A stretch of 64,000 bases of DNA, from contig NC_088777.1 of assembly GCF_954871325.1 (NCBI RefSeq), positions 4,962,509 through 5,026,508 of the forward strand, given 5' to 3'. Source of the DNA: Gordionus sp. m RMFG-2023 (lineage: Eukaryota > Nematomorpha > Gordioida > Chordodea > Parachordodidae). A model generated the notes under the pieces. The model did not search any database, had not been told where the DNA came from, and was given only the letters and a program-made list of their open reading frames with translations. Every line of letters begins with the position of its first letter. Within the stretch, counting starts at the first letter, position 1. A program made the position numbers and the translations under genes. Positions 35,871 through 46,920 of this stretch are shown piece after piece.

Positions 35871-36966
35871 ATAACCATCATGACAAATGACACTTTTCTA
35901 TGGTACATCTTCACTTAAAAATTTTAAAATATAACTATGATGAATATTATAATTTAAAGAAGCTTTAAGTAACTTTCCCGCCGATAATATTAATATATAC
36001 TAAATGTTATTTGACTTTTGGTCGAAAAAAATGATCTAGATATTGGGTTAGGGGTGAAAAAAAGCAACCCTAACTTTAAGTCGTCTTAAAAAAAAAGATC
36101 CATATTTTGGGTCGGATTGAATAAAACGACCCGATGTTTGAGTCTGAGTCAGAAAAACGACCCAAACTTTGAGTTGGAGTCGAAAAATACGATCTAAACT
36201 TCAAGTTTGAGTCGAAAAATATGACCCAAACTTCAAGTTTGAGTCGAAAAATACGACCCAAATTTCAAGTTTAAGTCGAAAAATACAACCCAAATTTTGA
36301 GTCGGAGTCGTAAAAAACGACCCATATTTTGGGTCGAGGTCGTTTTTTTCGGCTTGGACTTGGGTCGGAGTCGAAAAAAACGACCCATATTTTGGGTCGA
36401 AGTCGTTTTTTTCGGCTTGAACTCGGGTCGAAGTCGTAAAAAACGACCAAAACTTTGAGTTGGAGTCGAAAAAAACGACCCAAAATTTGGGTGAGCTCTG
36501 TTCGAGCCGACTCGGCTAAGCCGATTAACAACACTATATCCACCCCGTGAATTTAAGGATATTTTGTCATGAACTTTTGAACTTATTCATAATTTATATT
36601 CGTTTTTCCATAGATATGACTCAAGTTAATGACAAAATTGTTCTGAAATTCGTAAGATAGGTGTTCTAAACATGCCTAAATACGTTTCCGGTAAAATTAG
36701 ATTTTTAAATTTTAACACATTTATGGAAAAACACACATTTGGCGCCAATATTTATAATATTTACAAAGTCGCGTCAAAAACCTTTGTTTAAATTAAAACA
36801 TTAAGGAAAGACACTAAGTAAAAAAATTAAGAAAAGTTTTATTATAATTTTTCTAATAAACGTTCAATTTTTCATTAAAAAAAAAGGTTTATGGCTCTGT
36901 CCAAGTTCGACTCGTTTTCGATGCTTATTTCTGTTTCATCTAGGCTAAGCTGAACAGATGTTTGAA

Positions 36967-38293
36967 CTAGGACATATAAATGATCTTACATTCTGGACAT
37001 TGCAAGCTTTCTTGACCAGGAGGGCAAGCATTTTCATCCGAGCATTTCCTGCAACACTTATAATTAAAAAATGGAATATCATGAGATTCTAAAAAAAAAG
37101 AGTAAAGTTATATTATAATGGTGGCTCGTATATAGATCTAACTCTAGCTTAGACTCAGATAGATGGAACCCTGATCTCAATTAGTGATGGTCTGACCCAT
37201 TATTTTAGCCAAAATATATCACGCAAAACCTCAAGATTTTGTTGATAAGATGCCCCAAACCGTTTCTGCCATCCTATGAGCAAAATCTCCAGGCTTGCCT
37301 AATATTTTTTGGCGCCACAATCTTGGCTTAGGCATTCTTAAAAAATCGAGTCGTTTAAACACTTTTTAAATCACGAGTGTCATTTATATAGTTATTTAAT
37401 CAACTTAGAAATTGTCGCTTTATTAGAAAATTAAATATATATAAGATACATGGCAGCATCCCTTATCGCAACCGTGACATGCTTCATCGTGCCAACCTAA
37501 TCAAGTATAAAATTTTATAAATTGGATTTTCGCGTGTAAAACTTACATATTTGACATTTTTCGTATTTTGTATCCATATCGCAACACTGTAAAAAAAATA
37601 AAATAAAACAAGGAGAATGGAAACAAATTTAATTTAAAAAAAATAATTTTTAATAAAAAAAAGAAAGAAAGAAATAAAAATAATTTGCGAAAACCTCCCC
37701 AAAAAGATGTCAATATTTAAAATAAATTATCATAAAGTTTAGTTTGTGGTTTAATCTACTAATTTTTGATAGTTTTATATATATATTTTAAAAATATCAT
37801 TATTATTTTTCAATAAACATTGATCAATACCCTAGGCATGTTGGGAATAGTGATGCCCTCAATTTCATTAAAATCATAGGAAAAAAAATGAGACAGATCT
37901 CAAGGGACCCCAATGAAGGATTTTACCTTAGTCAGCAGATTTCCTCTAGAAATCTGCTGGTCCAATTTTTTAAGCATTCACTTTTCTCTAGGGTGATTTG
38001 TACCCATTTTTTAAATATACATAAATATTTTTTAAAATTCTTTACATTTTTAATTTATTTCATATGTAAATTGTGAATTCTTTATTTTTTTTAAATAAAA
38101 TTTTTATTATATTTTATAATTTCTTGTTCTTTAATAAACTAAAATAGATATATAATATCCTTAAAATGGTCAATTTAACTTGGCAACAATCATTGGGGCA
38201 TACGCATTTTGAGCAAGGACATGTTCCACCATCTTTCTTGTAAGGGCATTCTCCTTCAGGACAGGGTTGAACACTACCTTCTTGAGTTTCCAT
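36967..38293 (-). CDS. cysteine-rich metallothionein-like protein, four exons
   Basis: Exons in order of translation: 38293-38180, 37586-37547, 37496-37450 and 37056-36967, total 291 nt and 96 aa with matching phases. The protein has 22 Cys, many as CC, CxC or CxxC: TCPCSKCVC and NDCCQ in exon 1, CCDMDTKYEKCQIC across exons 2-3, ACHGCDKGCCH in exon 3, CCRKC and QCPEC in exon 4. No signal peptide is seen from the chosen ATG (METQEGSV), so it is probably cytosolic; an upstream in-frame extension exists but looks like leader noise. This pattern is typical of metallothioneins, which bind zinc, copper or cadmium through thiolate clusters; the exact family is not recognised. CC pairs meet at two exon junctions (CCQ|CC, CCH|CC), suggesting growth by exon duplication. 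Other cysteine-rich small proteins remain possible. Intron 2 is 50 nt. Confidence 0.65.
37182..37364. mobile_element. eroded TAGTGTTG-family MITE in the metallothionein gene
   Basis: TAGTGATGG at the left, ATTATTTTAGCCAAAATAT, TGAGCAAAATCTCCAGGCTT and AATCGAGTCGTTTAAACACT at the right follow the family in order but with many changes. It lies between exons 3 and 4 of the metallothionein-like gene. Confidence 0.55.
37815..38005 (+). repeat. interspersed repeat, copy related to 5715-5850
   Basis: Matches the minus strand of 5715-5850 (CCTAGGCATGTT, AAAATCATAGGAAAAAAAAT, AGACAGATCTCA, TTTTTTAAGC) with an additional inner palindrome AGCAGATTTC / GAAATCTGCT. It is in intron 1 of the metallothionein-like gene, antisense to it. 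Confidence 0.55.
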
Positions 38294-38985
38294 ATGTTTA
38301 TGGCTTCGATTTATATTATATAATATATTTATTTTTTTTGTGAAAAATAATTTCTTATATAAAAACATTGTACAGAGTATGCATAAAGATTATTCAATAT
38401 CATTAGTCTACTTCAGGTTTAATAATTTTTTTTAAAATAGTTTAAGGATAATTTTATGTTAGAATCTTTAGCGAAATTTTTAAAAAGATTTTGTTTTGGC
38501 CACGAGTTTAATAATTTTAGAATTTAAGAAGCATAATGTATGGGAGGACGATAATAAAAAAAATATTAAAAAAGGTAGCCATTTTTTTTAAAGGTTTTTT
38601 GATATATATTACACCATTTTTTTAATATTTTGTCAGGAATAATAGTTAAGTCACAATTCTATGCGTTTGCACCCCATGGAAAATCAATCAGACCTAAAAA
38701 TGATAAAGGTTATCAAACCCATTTTTATAAAAAGGCTTGTAAAATTTCCTAGAAACAAAGGTCCACAAACCTCATAAATACTAATTGTCGATATTCGGGT
38801 TTTTTTTTGACAATTTTATTTTTGATAAAAAAAAATAAATAATAATAAGAGCACAATTTTTTTTTAAATATTATATACTAAAACCTCTTTTAATTTTGGA
38901 AGATCTTTAGATTCACGCTACAGGAAAACAGCTGTGGCTTATAAAATAAAATTATATATATATGTGTATTTTCATATATTTTTTT

Positions 38986-39297
38986 AATGAATGCATTCAT
39001 AATATGGCATTTGAGTGCGTCGTTGAATGCAAATCAGCTGGACCCGCCATTTTGGATAACCTATAATAGTAATTATTCTCATGTTAAAAAAAACTAGTAA
39101 TTGATAAAACTTGTTTTCTTATCATCTCGATGATCAGGGAATTCTTTTTTTTTTTAAATAAAGTTTACGTCATAATATAGGAATAAATTGGCCACTCGTT
39201 TAAAAATTTTTTTAAATTTACGATATGGGTAATCATAATGGCGTCCCCAGCTGTTTTTGTTTATGTACACCTGTAATGAATGCATCGTCAATCTATG
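38986..39297 (+). mobile_element. MITE with CAAATCAGCTGGACCCGCC core, copy 3
   Basis: TTAATGAATGCATTCATAAT at the left and AATGAATGCATCGTCAATC at the right are inverted. The family core CAAATCAGCTGGACCCGCC is intact. The outermost left TIR bases seen in copy 2 are lost. Confidence 0.65.
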
Positions 39298-39333
39298 AGT
39301 GGCATATACGAAGATTTTAGTTAATATGGGATT

Positions 39334-39529
39334 TAGTGTTGTTAAACGACTCATTTTGAGCCGATTTAAAAAAAAACGGCTAACTCAATATTTTAGCCTA
39401 AGAAATATTGTCTAAGGCTCCAGATTTGGCTAATAGATGTCTAGACCTTGAGCCATCTATGAAGAAACTCTTCAGGCTTGAGTAATATTTTTCTGGATAA
39501 TATGACGAGTTAGCCGTTTAACAACACTA
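39334..39529. mobile_element. TAGTGTTGTTAAAC hAT MITE with exact 8-bp duplication
   Basis: A 196-bp unit flanked by exact ATGGGATT at 39326-39333 and 39530-39537. The left end is full (TAGTGTTGTTAAACGACTC); the right side has lost the inner half of the terminal arm, passing from GAGTTAGCC directly to GTTTAACAACACTA. Confidence 0.88.
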
Positions 39530-40354
39530 ATGGGATTAGATGGCTAGAGAATAGACTTATTCAAAAAACAAATGGATAAAGAACAATTCATCAAGGGTGA
39601 AGACCGATCTAGTCCGATTAAGCTATTTATTTAGGCACGGGTTTCGACCCGGAAATTTTTTGAAATAATAATATTTTTAATACCTTTAATTTTTCGAATA
39701 TTTAATTTTATATTAAAAAATTTTTTTCAAAAAAAAAACACTTGATCTAAAAAAAAGGACAAAAATTGTTTATATAATATTTTTATTTTTGAACAAAGAG
39801 ATCACGAGATATATCCACGTGATCAATTTTAGCCAATTATAAATATATTTCAAAAATAAAATATTTTTACGCGACTTCAAATGACCGATATAAGTTTTTT
39901 TTTAAAAAAATGTAACAAATAATTTCTGAATATATTTGAAGGGACTTGAGCCACAAGCATTCCCTCCCCTTCTACCCCCTCAAGTGTGGCCACAGCTGTG
40001 ATTTTTATAAACAAATTTAAGAAAATTTTCCGAGTTTAAGAAATGACATGTCGAATCGAACAACACGATAAAGACCGGATATAAGAAAAAGTAACGAATA
40101 AATTTATAAATATAGAATGAGACAATATAATGAAATAATAATAATATAAAAATATAATTGTATAAATCTTTATCCTAGATTTACCAATTTAGGAAAGATA
40201 TAGGTGGATGAAAAGTGAGGTAGGAAGAGAGGGGGGTCATAAGGCTTCGTCCAGGCCTACCTCTTTAACGCTGGGGTTAAAACGCTTTCCATGTTGTATC
40301 TTATAATCTTAAAAAACGTTCGAAAAGCAAGATTGTAGACGACCCTAATTCGGG

Positions 40355-40545
40355 TTCAGGAATTTTAAACTCTAGCGGAAACCGAATTTCTAAACGAGAA
40401 CCGAACCCGCCCCGGGTCCATATCACCCCGGGTTTGATGGATTATCCCATAAATCGGTCTCTGTTTTGTCCGTGGCCTTAAAATGCCCAACCAAACAATT
40501 TTAAATTTCGGGAAACCGAATTCAGCTCCACAACCCCGTTTAAAA
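40355..40545. repeat. GC-rich inverted pocket (GGTTTCCCGAAAT-like)
   Basis: Segments such as GCGGAAACCGAATTTCTAAA, GAACCCGCCCCGGGTCC and TTTCGGGAAACCGAATT resemble the ends of hAT MITEs like that at 53156-54000. Boundaries are unclear. The minus-strand open frame across it is probably an artefact of the repeat. Confidence 0.3.
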
Positions 40546-42437
40546 GATTCTTTATCCATACATTTTATTGGGTCAACTTTTTGAGAATTTTTGGCCAGAT
40601 TACATTTTTACAAGTAAAAATTTTATTTCTAAAAAACTTTAATTTCTTTCCCATTTAAATTTTTTTTTAAAAAATTAACTTGTAATCGTTTAAGAAAATA
40701 CTGTTTGTAATTATAATTGTCTAATTTTTAGGTGAAGGAGTATAGGGGATGGATTAATGTTTTTTTAGCCTAAAATGGATATATTCGAATATTTAGAAAT
40801 TGGGGAAGGAGGTAGAATTTTCCGCTTCCCCCCCCCCACCATCCTCCTTTCTGTTAAGCTAATAATGGAAGAAAATGTCTCCCATCAGGGGCTATTCTTC
40901 AATAACTAAGTATGCAATTTTAGAGTGTAAAAGAATTCACGAAAAATAGTTGAAAGGTAACATTTAAAAAAAATTTATAATAAAATATATAAATATATTT
41001 TATATCATGAATATAGTTCTCTTACATTGGTTAGTTCCTTATTTATTTTACAAGAAATTAGGGAATTTATAAATTCTTAATGGGATTAAATATATAAATT
41101 TTTTTATAAAAAAAAGCAAAAATAAAATAAAGAAAAATACACTTAAAAAACGACAAGTTTTTGGCTCGAATTCTAATTGGTTATAATAATTTTAAAACAT
41201 TTCAATTCGTTCAAATAAAAACACAATAATTTATTTTTTATTTTTTGTATTTTTATATATTTTTAATATCGATTTATAAATAAAAAAAATTATCATAAAT
41301 ATTATAATAAATTGTTTTTAGCCAAAATAAGGTGAGAACTTTTTTATTTACAACCTTGGCTAATTTGTAAGTGCGAATTTATAATATTTTTCAAAGAGGG
41401 TCGGAGCTACAAAGGGGAAGATTGGGGGGGGAGGGCATTTGGAGGTCAGACCCCTTACCAAAATTTAGCTAAATATTGTATGTTTTTGCGTTTTGGTCTT
41501 TCATACATCTAAAGTGAGTCTTAATTTTAACATAAAATAAAATAATTATGCCTATAATTTTGTATAAATTATGATTTATTTTATATTATGCAATTTAATT
41601 ATTAATTTTTTCCTATTAATTTAAGTCATATACCAATTATTGATTTTTTTCCTATGATATGATTGTATAATTTTATTTATTCTACTATCTAATGCACATT
41701 CTATTCTGCTTAGTCACCATTAAAAAGACAAAAATTAATCGAAATATGCAAATTTCACAGGCAAATAAATTTCGGATAAAAATACTTTAAAAAAAATTAC
41801 CACCATCCCCCCTCCCCCCACCTCAGTGCTCCCTATTAAAAAATTATAGTTAATACCCTGTATTACATAATGTATTGATGAGTAACTAGTGAAAGTAACG
41901 CTCTATAGTAAAGGCGCTACTTTTATAATAAAAATAAATATCTAATTAATTATCGCTACTTATATTTTTTCGAACTAAATAATAAACTTAAAATAAGTAT
42001 TTAACTATTTAAAATATTTTTTTTATTGATATTTTATGAATGAATAATAAGAAGAATACATAATATCTCTATAAAATATACTAAAAAAACATAAGCTATT
42101 TAAGTTAAGTCAGTATGGCTTAATGATCCATTTATAGAAATACAGTTGGGGCAATTTGGATGGATATTCTTTGCCGTAGATAAAACCTTTCCTTTGGATC
42201 ACCAATATTTTCTTAGCTTGTTCCCTATTGTTGCTAGATCCAAACATCATAGGTGTCTGAAACCTCCGGAATAAACATTGGTTATAATATATGACATTAG
42301 TCCACTTGCTGTACAACGACCAAAATTTATTTAAGTGCAATTAGACCCGTTTATTTTTTTAATATATAATAATCACGTGGTCGATATATCATCCCTCCAA
42401 GGACAGAACTTCTAGTTAACTTACGGAAAAATAGCCC

Positions 42438-42519
42438 TTGCTAGATTCAACCCTGTAACTAGCGGATAGTGACGTACGCACGCCTACTGAACCGACTAGG
42501 ACACAAACGCGACTCAACA
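42438..42519 (-). repeat. possible tRNA-derived SINE head
   Basis: On the minus strand, TAGTCGGTTCAGTAGGCGTG looks like a tRNA A box region and, about 45 bases on, GGGTTGAATCTAGCA like a B box. The stem pairing is too poor for a functional tRNA. The downstream SINE body was not identified. Confidence 0.25.
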
Positions 42520-42899
42520 TAATCATCAAATATTTTTTGCATAAAAGGATAAAATTACAATGCTATCTAATAAAACAGAAAAAATTATAACTTTCAACGC
42601 TATACATTATTCCCCAATAAACAGCAAGATGTTATTAATTTTGATTATATTATTTATAATTGGAAGGGACAAATATTTTATTTTAAAAATGATTCGTTCG
42701 AATCCTTTAATTTTATTTTTTTTAGATAACCTAACAAACCTCAATATATTTAGACAATAACCCAACTCAAGGAAATAATTGGATGAAATATATTTAGAGT
42801 TAAAAAGACAGGTTAGTGCTAATTAAAATGGAAGATATATTAAAAAATGGTTTATATAATAAAATTTAATCATATTTTTTTTTAAAATAACTTGTCGAA

Positions 42900-43060
42900 T
42901 CTGGCAGTTCATGTATGATTGAATTGGACCCTAATCCATATTTGTAGAGGTTTTTGCTATTAAAAACCTTTTTTATAAAATGTAGTACCTCTAGTTCTCC
43001 TGTTGAGAGACGTTTTTCTTTGCTAGATGAAACTTTGAAAGACGGATTATAAATTTTATA
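42900..43060 (+). mobile_element. hAT transposase C-terminal fragment
   Basis: A short stretch reads SSPVERRFSLLDETLKDG, the hAT dimerisation-region signature (normally SSAPVERLFS...). The flanking frame is broken. No terminal repeats were found. Confidence 0.4.
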
Positions 43061-43754
43061 TTAATAATAAAAAAAAGATAATGATTCCATATGGCATTTA
43101 TGAGCGCCTAAGAACAAAAATGATGTTCTTAAGAATAAAAATTCTAAGTAGCAAATATTTTCAGATTCTATGATCAATCCACTAGTAATGGAAGTTATAT
43201 CATTAAAAAAAACTAAAAGAAATAGAACTGAGGATATTAATAAAATAATGATTGAAATTATTATGTAAAATTATATTGTAACGTCATACTCAAATTTAAA
43301 CATTCATAGTGGGTATAAAATAACTTGTGTGTTGATGATGTCAAATTAGGTAGCAGGACTTTGAAGGGTTAACTTATTATATATATATAATGTATATATT
43401 TCCTTCTTATAAAAATGTCACATATTTTTTATCAACCTGATAGATTGTTTTTTCAATATTAAAGAGAACGTTTATTGCCTTAAAAAATAGCTAATATTCC
43501 TTGCTCAGTCATGACACTACCGGGGATCGCATCTAATTCTAATGGGAGAGTGTATACCATTAGCCTGCATTACATGTATATAAACATGATTACCAATATA
43601 CTTAAACGGAAAACTACTCTCAGATACAAAAAAAGGAACAACAAATGGAACCAATATAGTACTAAAACAATATTCGTTTCCTTCCTGTGGTCATCTCCAT
43701 CAAAAGTAGATAGAATGAAAAATCTGTGCAACCCCATCTGAAAATACCAAATAA

Positions 43755-44457
43755 TCTTTCTTTCTTTCTTTCTTTCTAAATCGCAATTTCTAAACTGTTT
43801 TAAACAGGTTCAGAATTCGATTCGCTCTATTTAGGAATTCGGTATAATGATGCTGTTATGGTTGCAGTTCAGAAAATTATAATGGTTTATTCCTGTATAT
43901 AGTTTCGATTTTGGTCCTGGGATTCCTATCAGTAAGCTACCATCTTGAATATTTTTGTATTTATTAGTAGCTATTTGATGGTGCCAGCTACTAAATTTGC
44001 ATTATAGAGATATAATTTGGTAGAAGACAATCTTTAAAATATTTTAATTGCACTACGTCGATTATATATGTTGCAAATTCATAATAAATTAGGGTTAATT
44101 TATTATATAAATTTTAAAGATATAATTAAGTCTATTATGTAAGCGTCAATGTGTTTTTTTTCTAGCAACGTGTTATTTTTTTCAACTTTAAATCGTATTT
44201 TGAGCGCGATTTTTTTAAAAAAATTTAAAAATCGGATATTACTTTAAATGTATTCCAGCATGTTATGAATACTATAGCTTAGGAAATGTAAGATAATTTT
44301 GCTGTTACATCTTCTAGTTTATAATTTATATGAAAAAAATATCTATGGAAAAACTAATATATAAGTTTAAAATTTGATGGCGATGAAATACTTTCTTTCT
44401 TTCTTTCTTCTTTCTTTCTTTCTTTCTTTCTTCTTTCTTTCTTTCTTTCTTTCTTAG
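43755..44457 (+). repeat. CTTT microsatellites
   Basis: Runs of CTTT occur at about 43759-43778 and 44391-44457, the second with CTTCTTT interruptions and lying inside a GTTAGCGTCAATG-family MITE. The DNA between them is not repetitive. Confidence 0.8.
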
Positions 44458-44545
44458 AACGATAAGAATACATTTCCGGTAATCAAAATTTTGATTTAAA
44501 GTTGAAAAAAATAACTCATTGCTGGAAAAAAGATGCTAACATATA
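44140..44545. mobile_element. GTTAGCGTCAATG MITE carrying a microsatellite
   Basis: The left end TATGTAAGCGTCAATGTG with TTCAACTTTAAATC pairs with the right end GATTTAAAGTTGAAAAAAAT and GATGCTAACATAT. A 67-bp CTTT run has grown in its loop. Confidence 0.6.
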
Positions 44546-44882
44546 TATAAATAATTCTAAAATGTTTGCATGCGAAATTCGAACAAATTTTTTAGGGAGG
44601 TTTAAACCGAACCGATATTATTTATTTTTTACAATCGAACTCAAATCTTAACCCTAGTTTTATAAAAAAAAATCTTCGAATATTTTTTTGAGCAAAAATT
44701 GTAACGAGGAGAATCACTATTTTGAAAAATTTTTTTATCGATAAAAATGGCATTTAAATCTTGAGAGATCAAAAACCTTTAATTGATTTTTTATTTATAT
44801 TGAAGTGCAATTTAAACTCTGTTCTTAGGACCCTTACTTCTACTTGAATCAGAACAAGCATTCAGTCTGTATTCATTATAAG

Positions 44883-45105
44883 TAGTGTTATTAAAAGGCC
44901 CGTTTTGAGCCGATTTTTAAAAACGGCTAACGCAATATTTTATCCAGAATAATATTAAGCAACCCTGAAGATTTTGTTTATAGAAGGAACAAAGGCTTGA
45001 ACATCTATTAACGAAATCTCGAGGCTTAGGCAATATTTTTCTGGCTAAAGTATTGAGTTAGCCGTTTTTAAAAATCGGTTCAAAACGAGCCGGTTTACAA
45101 CGTTA
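44883..45105. mobile_element. TAGTGTTGTTAAAC hAT MITE, diverged copy
   Basis: A 223-bp unit with ends TAGTGTTATTAAAAGGCCCG and GAGCCGGTTTACAACGTTA, and the full family interior. Flanks ATTATAAG and GTTAAAAG match at 6 of 8 bases. Confidence 0.75.
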
Positions 45106-45734
45106 GTTAAAAGAGTGAAATATAATATCTATAACAAATATTTATATTGCATTTTTTTTAAAAATTAAAGTAACATTTTAATAAGAAAATAATTACCATA
45201 TTTATTTGGTCAAAATATCGAATAGACGCCATCTCGTGTTTTTTTATATATCTAAATGTATCACAAAAACGATTTATTAATTAAAAATTCATTTATATAC
45301 GTGGAAGGAAAAGGAAGTAACTTATATATGTATATATATATATATAGTATGATTCTTAAATTTAAATAATGCAAGTTGTCGGTGTTCTCTACCACCTAGA
45401 TCTATAACAAAAACATAGACCTTAAAAAATTAACTATAAATATTAATTTTCAAAGCACTTTATATTTAAGACATAGAATAATTTGTTTATTACCTTCAGT
45501 TTTTCGAATATAATTAGTTGTTTATTTTTTTTTTACCAAAATAATCCTATATATATATATATTGTATCGGGATATGGAATGCATAGGGATTCAGTATATC
45601 TTGAATGATTTTTAATAAGAACTTCAATAACGCCCTTAAATAATTTGTATGGATATTTTAATATAAATGAAAAAAAACACACACAAATGTTTATGGAGAA
45701 AATTGTCTGAAATTTATAAAGTAGCTACTACATA

Positions 45735-45840
45735 CATGCTGGAAAACATTTCCGGTCATTTTTAAAATAAAATAAAACGTATCATAATATGATTTTAAAG
45801 TTGAAAAAAATAAGACATTGCTAGAAAAAAAAACATTTAT
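45735..45840. mobile_element. half copy of the GTTAGCGTCAATG MITE family
   Basis: CATGCTGGAAAACATTTCCG, then GATTTTAAAGTTGAAAAAAA and TAAGACATTGCTAG match the right half of the family. Confidence 0.4.
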
Positions 45841-46179
45841 CAAATATGAGAGGATGTTATAAATGTATTTAAACTCAAATATTACAAATAAATTGGAGAG
45901 CGTTTTTCATGCCTTGTGGCTGCTACAGCTAATATTTTGTTATATCATAATTAGTTATAAAATCATTTTTTTTCGGCATTGTAAAAGGAATATATATTCT
46001 CTCTTCTGTTTCGGCTCACGCGATTTCAAATTTGAAGGATCATTTAAATAATTTTAAGCTAAACACATTACCCGAAACGTGATAGGAGTGTAAGGTGGCG
46101 AGTGAAAAGGCATTTTCATTTTTGATAACTCATTTGTTTTGATATACTAATCCAGGTGAATTTAATAAGTAAGGTCATT

Positions 46180-46920
46180 CAAAGTGACAATATTGAATGG
46201 AAAAACAAAGAGCTATTACACTTTTAGAAAGTAGGCAAGATTTTTCAGATCGCTTTAAGGAAAAAATCACTCAAAATTCCCTCGACTCCGCGAAAGAGTT
46301 TGCCTAGGAATCGGAAATGAGTTTAGAAGAGTAATGCTTTCCTTCAATAACATTCGTGAAAGTTCAAAAACAATTTTCTTACGATGGAGATAAGAAATAC
46401 ATGATCTACCAAAGAATACGATATTGAATTATTCAATGCGTTATTTTACCAAGCGGGAAATTTGTTGAAGGAACGTTTCCAGCAATTTAAGCACTTTAAA
46501 GATCATTTTATATTCAATACACCAGAATTAATAAATGCGCCTGAAAGAGAGCTAAAGGAAAATTTTTCTCAATTATATATTTTATTCCCTGATTAGGATA
46601 CCTTAGAGAGCGATATTAATCCGAAGATCTACTAATTGTATCTAAATTTTTAGTAAATATGTTAAGCAAGCATCCCATAAAAATTCCATTGAAAATTTTT
46701 GCTTTATATTAGCAATAGGTTATAAGACTCACCAATATATCCATTGTATTAAGGATTACTTTCATTTCAATTGCTGAAGCATCCGCAAAACGCAGCTTCT
46801 CGCTCAAATTAAGCAAAAGTTACCCACGATCCTGTATAGCCAGCGTCTACATGAGCGGGAGGGGTAGGAACAGTTTGCATTGGGGGGTTATCTATTAAAG
46901 TTTGAGATGAAATAGGACAA
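46180..46920 (+). mobile_element. hAT transposase (ZMYM-like) remnant
   Basis: Broken frames in order resemble the middle and C-terminus of hAT transposases: ELFNALFYQAGNLLKERFQQ, FSQLYILFPD, and finally EASAKRSFSLKLSKSYPRS, which corresponds to the family's ASAERSFSKLKLIKSYLRS dimerisation block. There are multiple stops and frameshifts. It could be a relic of the autonomous partner of one of the hAT MITE families here, but no terminal repeats were located. Confidence 0.6.

Larger units (their letters stand above)
33035..36536. mobile_element. 3.5-kb fold-back (giant hairpin) hAT-type element
   Basis: The unit begins TAGTGTTGTTAAAACG and ends CCGATTAACAACACTA, the ends of the short hAT MITE family, and is flanked by exact TATCCACC at 33027-33034 and 36537-36544. 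It is one long inverted repeat: outer arms (33035-33600 and 35985-36536) made of CGACCCAAA / TTTGGGTCG units, then inner arms of about 120-bp tandem units, meeting at about 34912 with almost no loop. Each arm is about 1.75 kb. There is no transposase; the open frames in the outer arms are repeat artefacts (mirror-image copies appear on opposite strands at each end). If transcribed it would fold into a very long double-stranded RNA. Confidence 0.88.

Noticed and set aside
40365-40559. A 64-codon minus-strand frame with GC-rich codons.
   Set aside because: It coincides with a GC-rich inverted pocket like MITE ends and lacks protein motifs.
42110-42340. A 76-codon minus-strand frame (RRFQTPMMFGSSNNREQAKK).
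   Set aside because: It looks protein-like at first but matches no family I know, and has no convincing splice sites or partner exons; possibly transposon debris.
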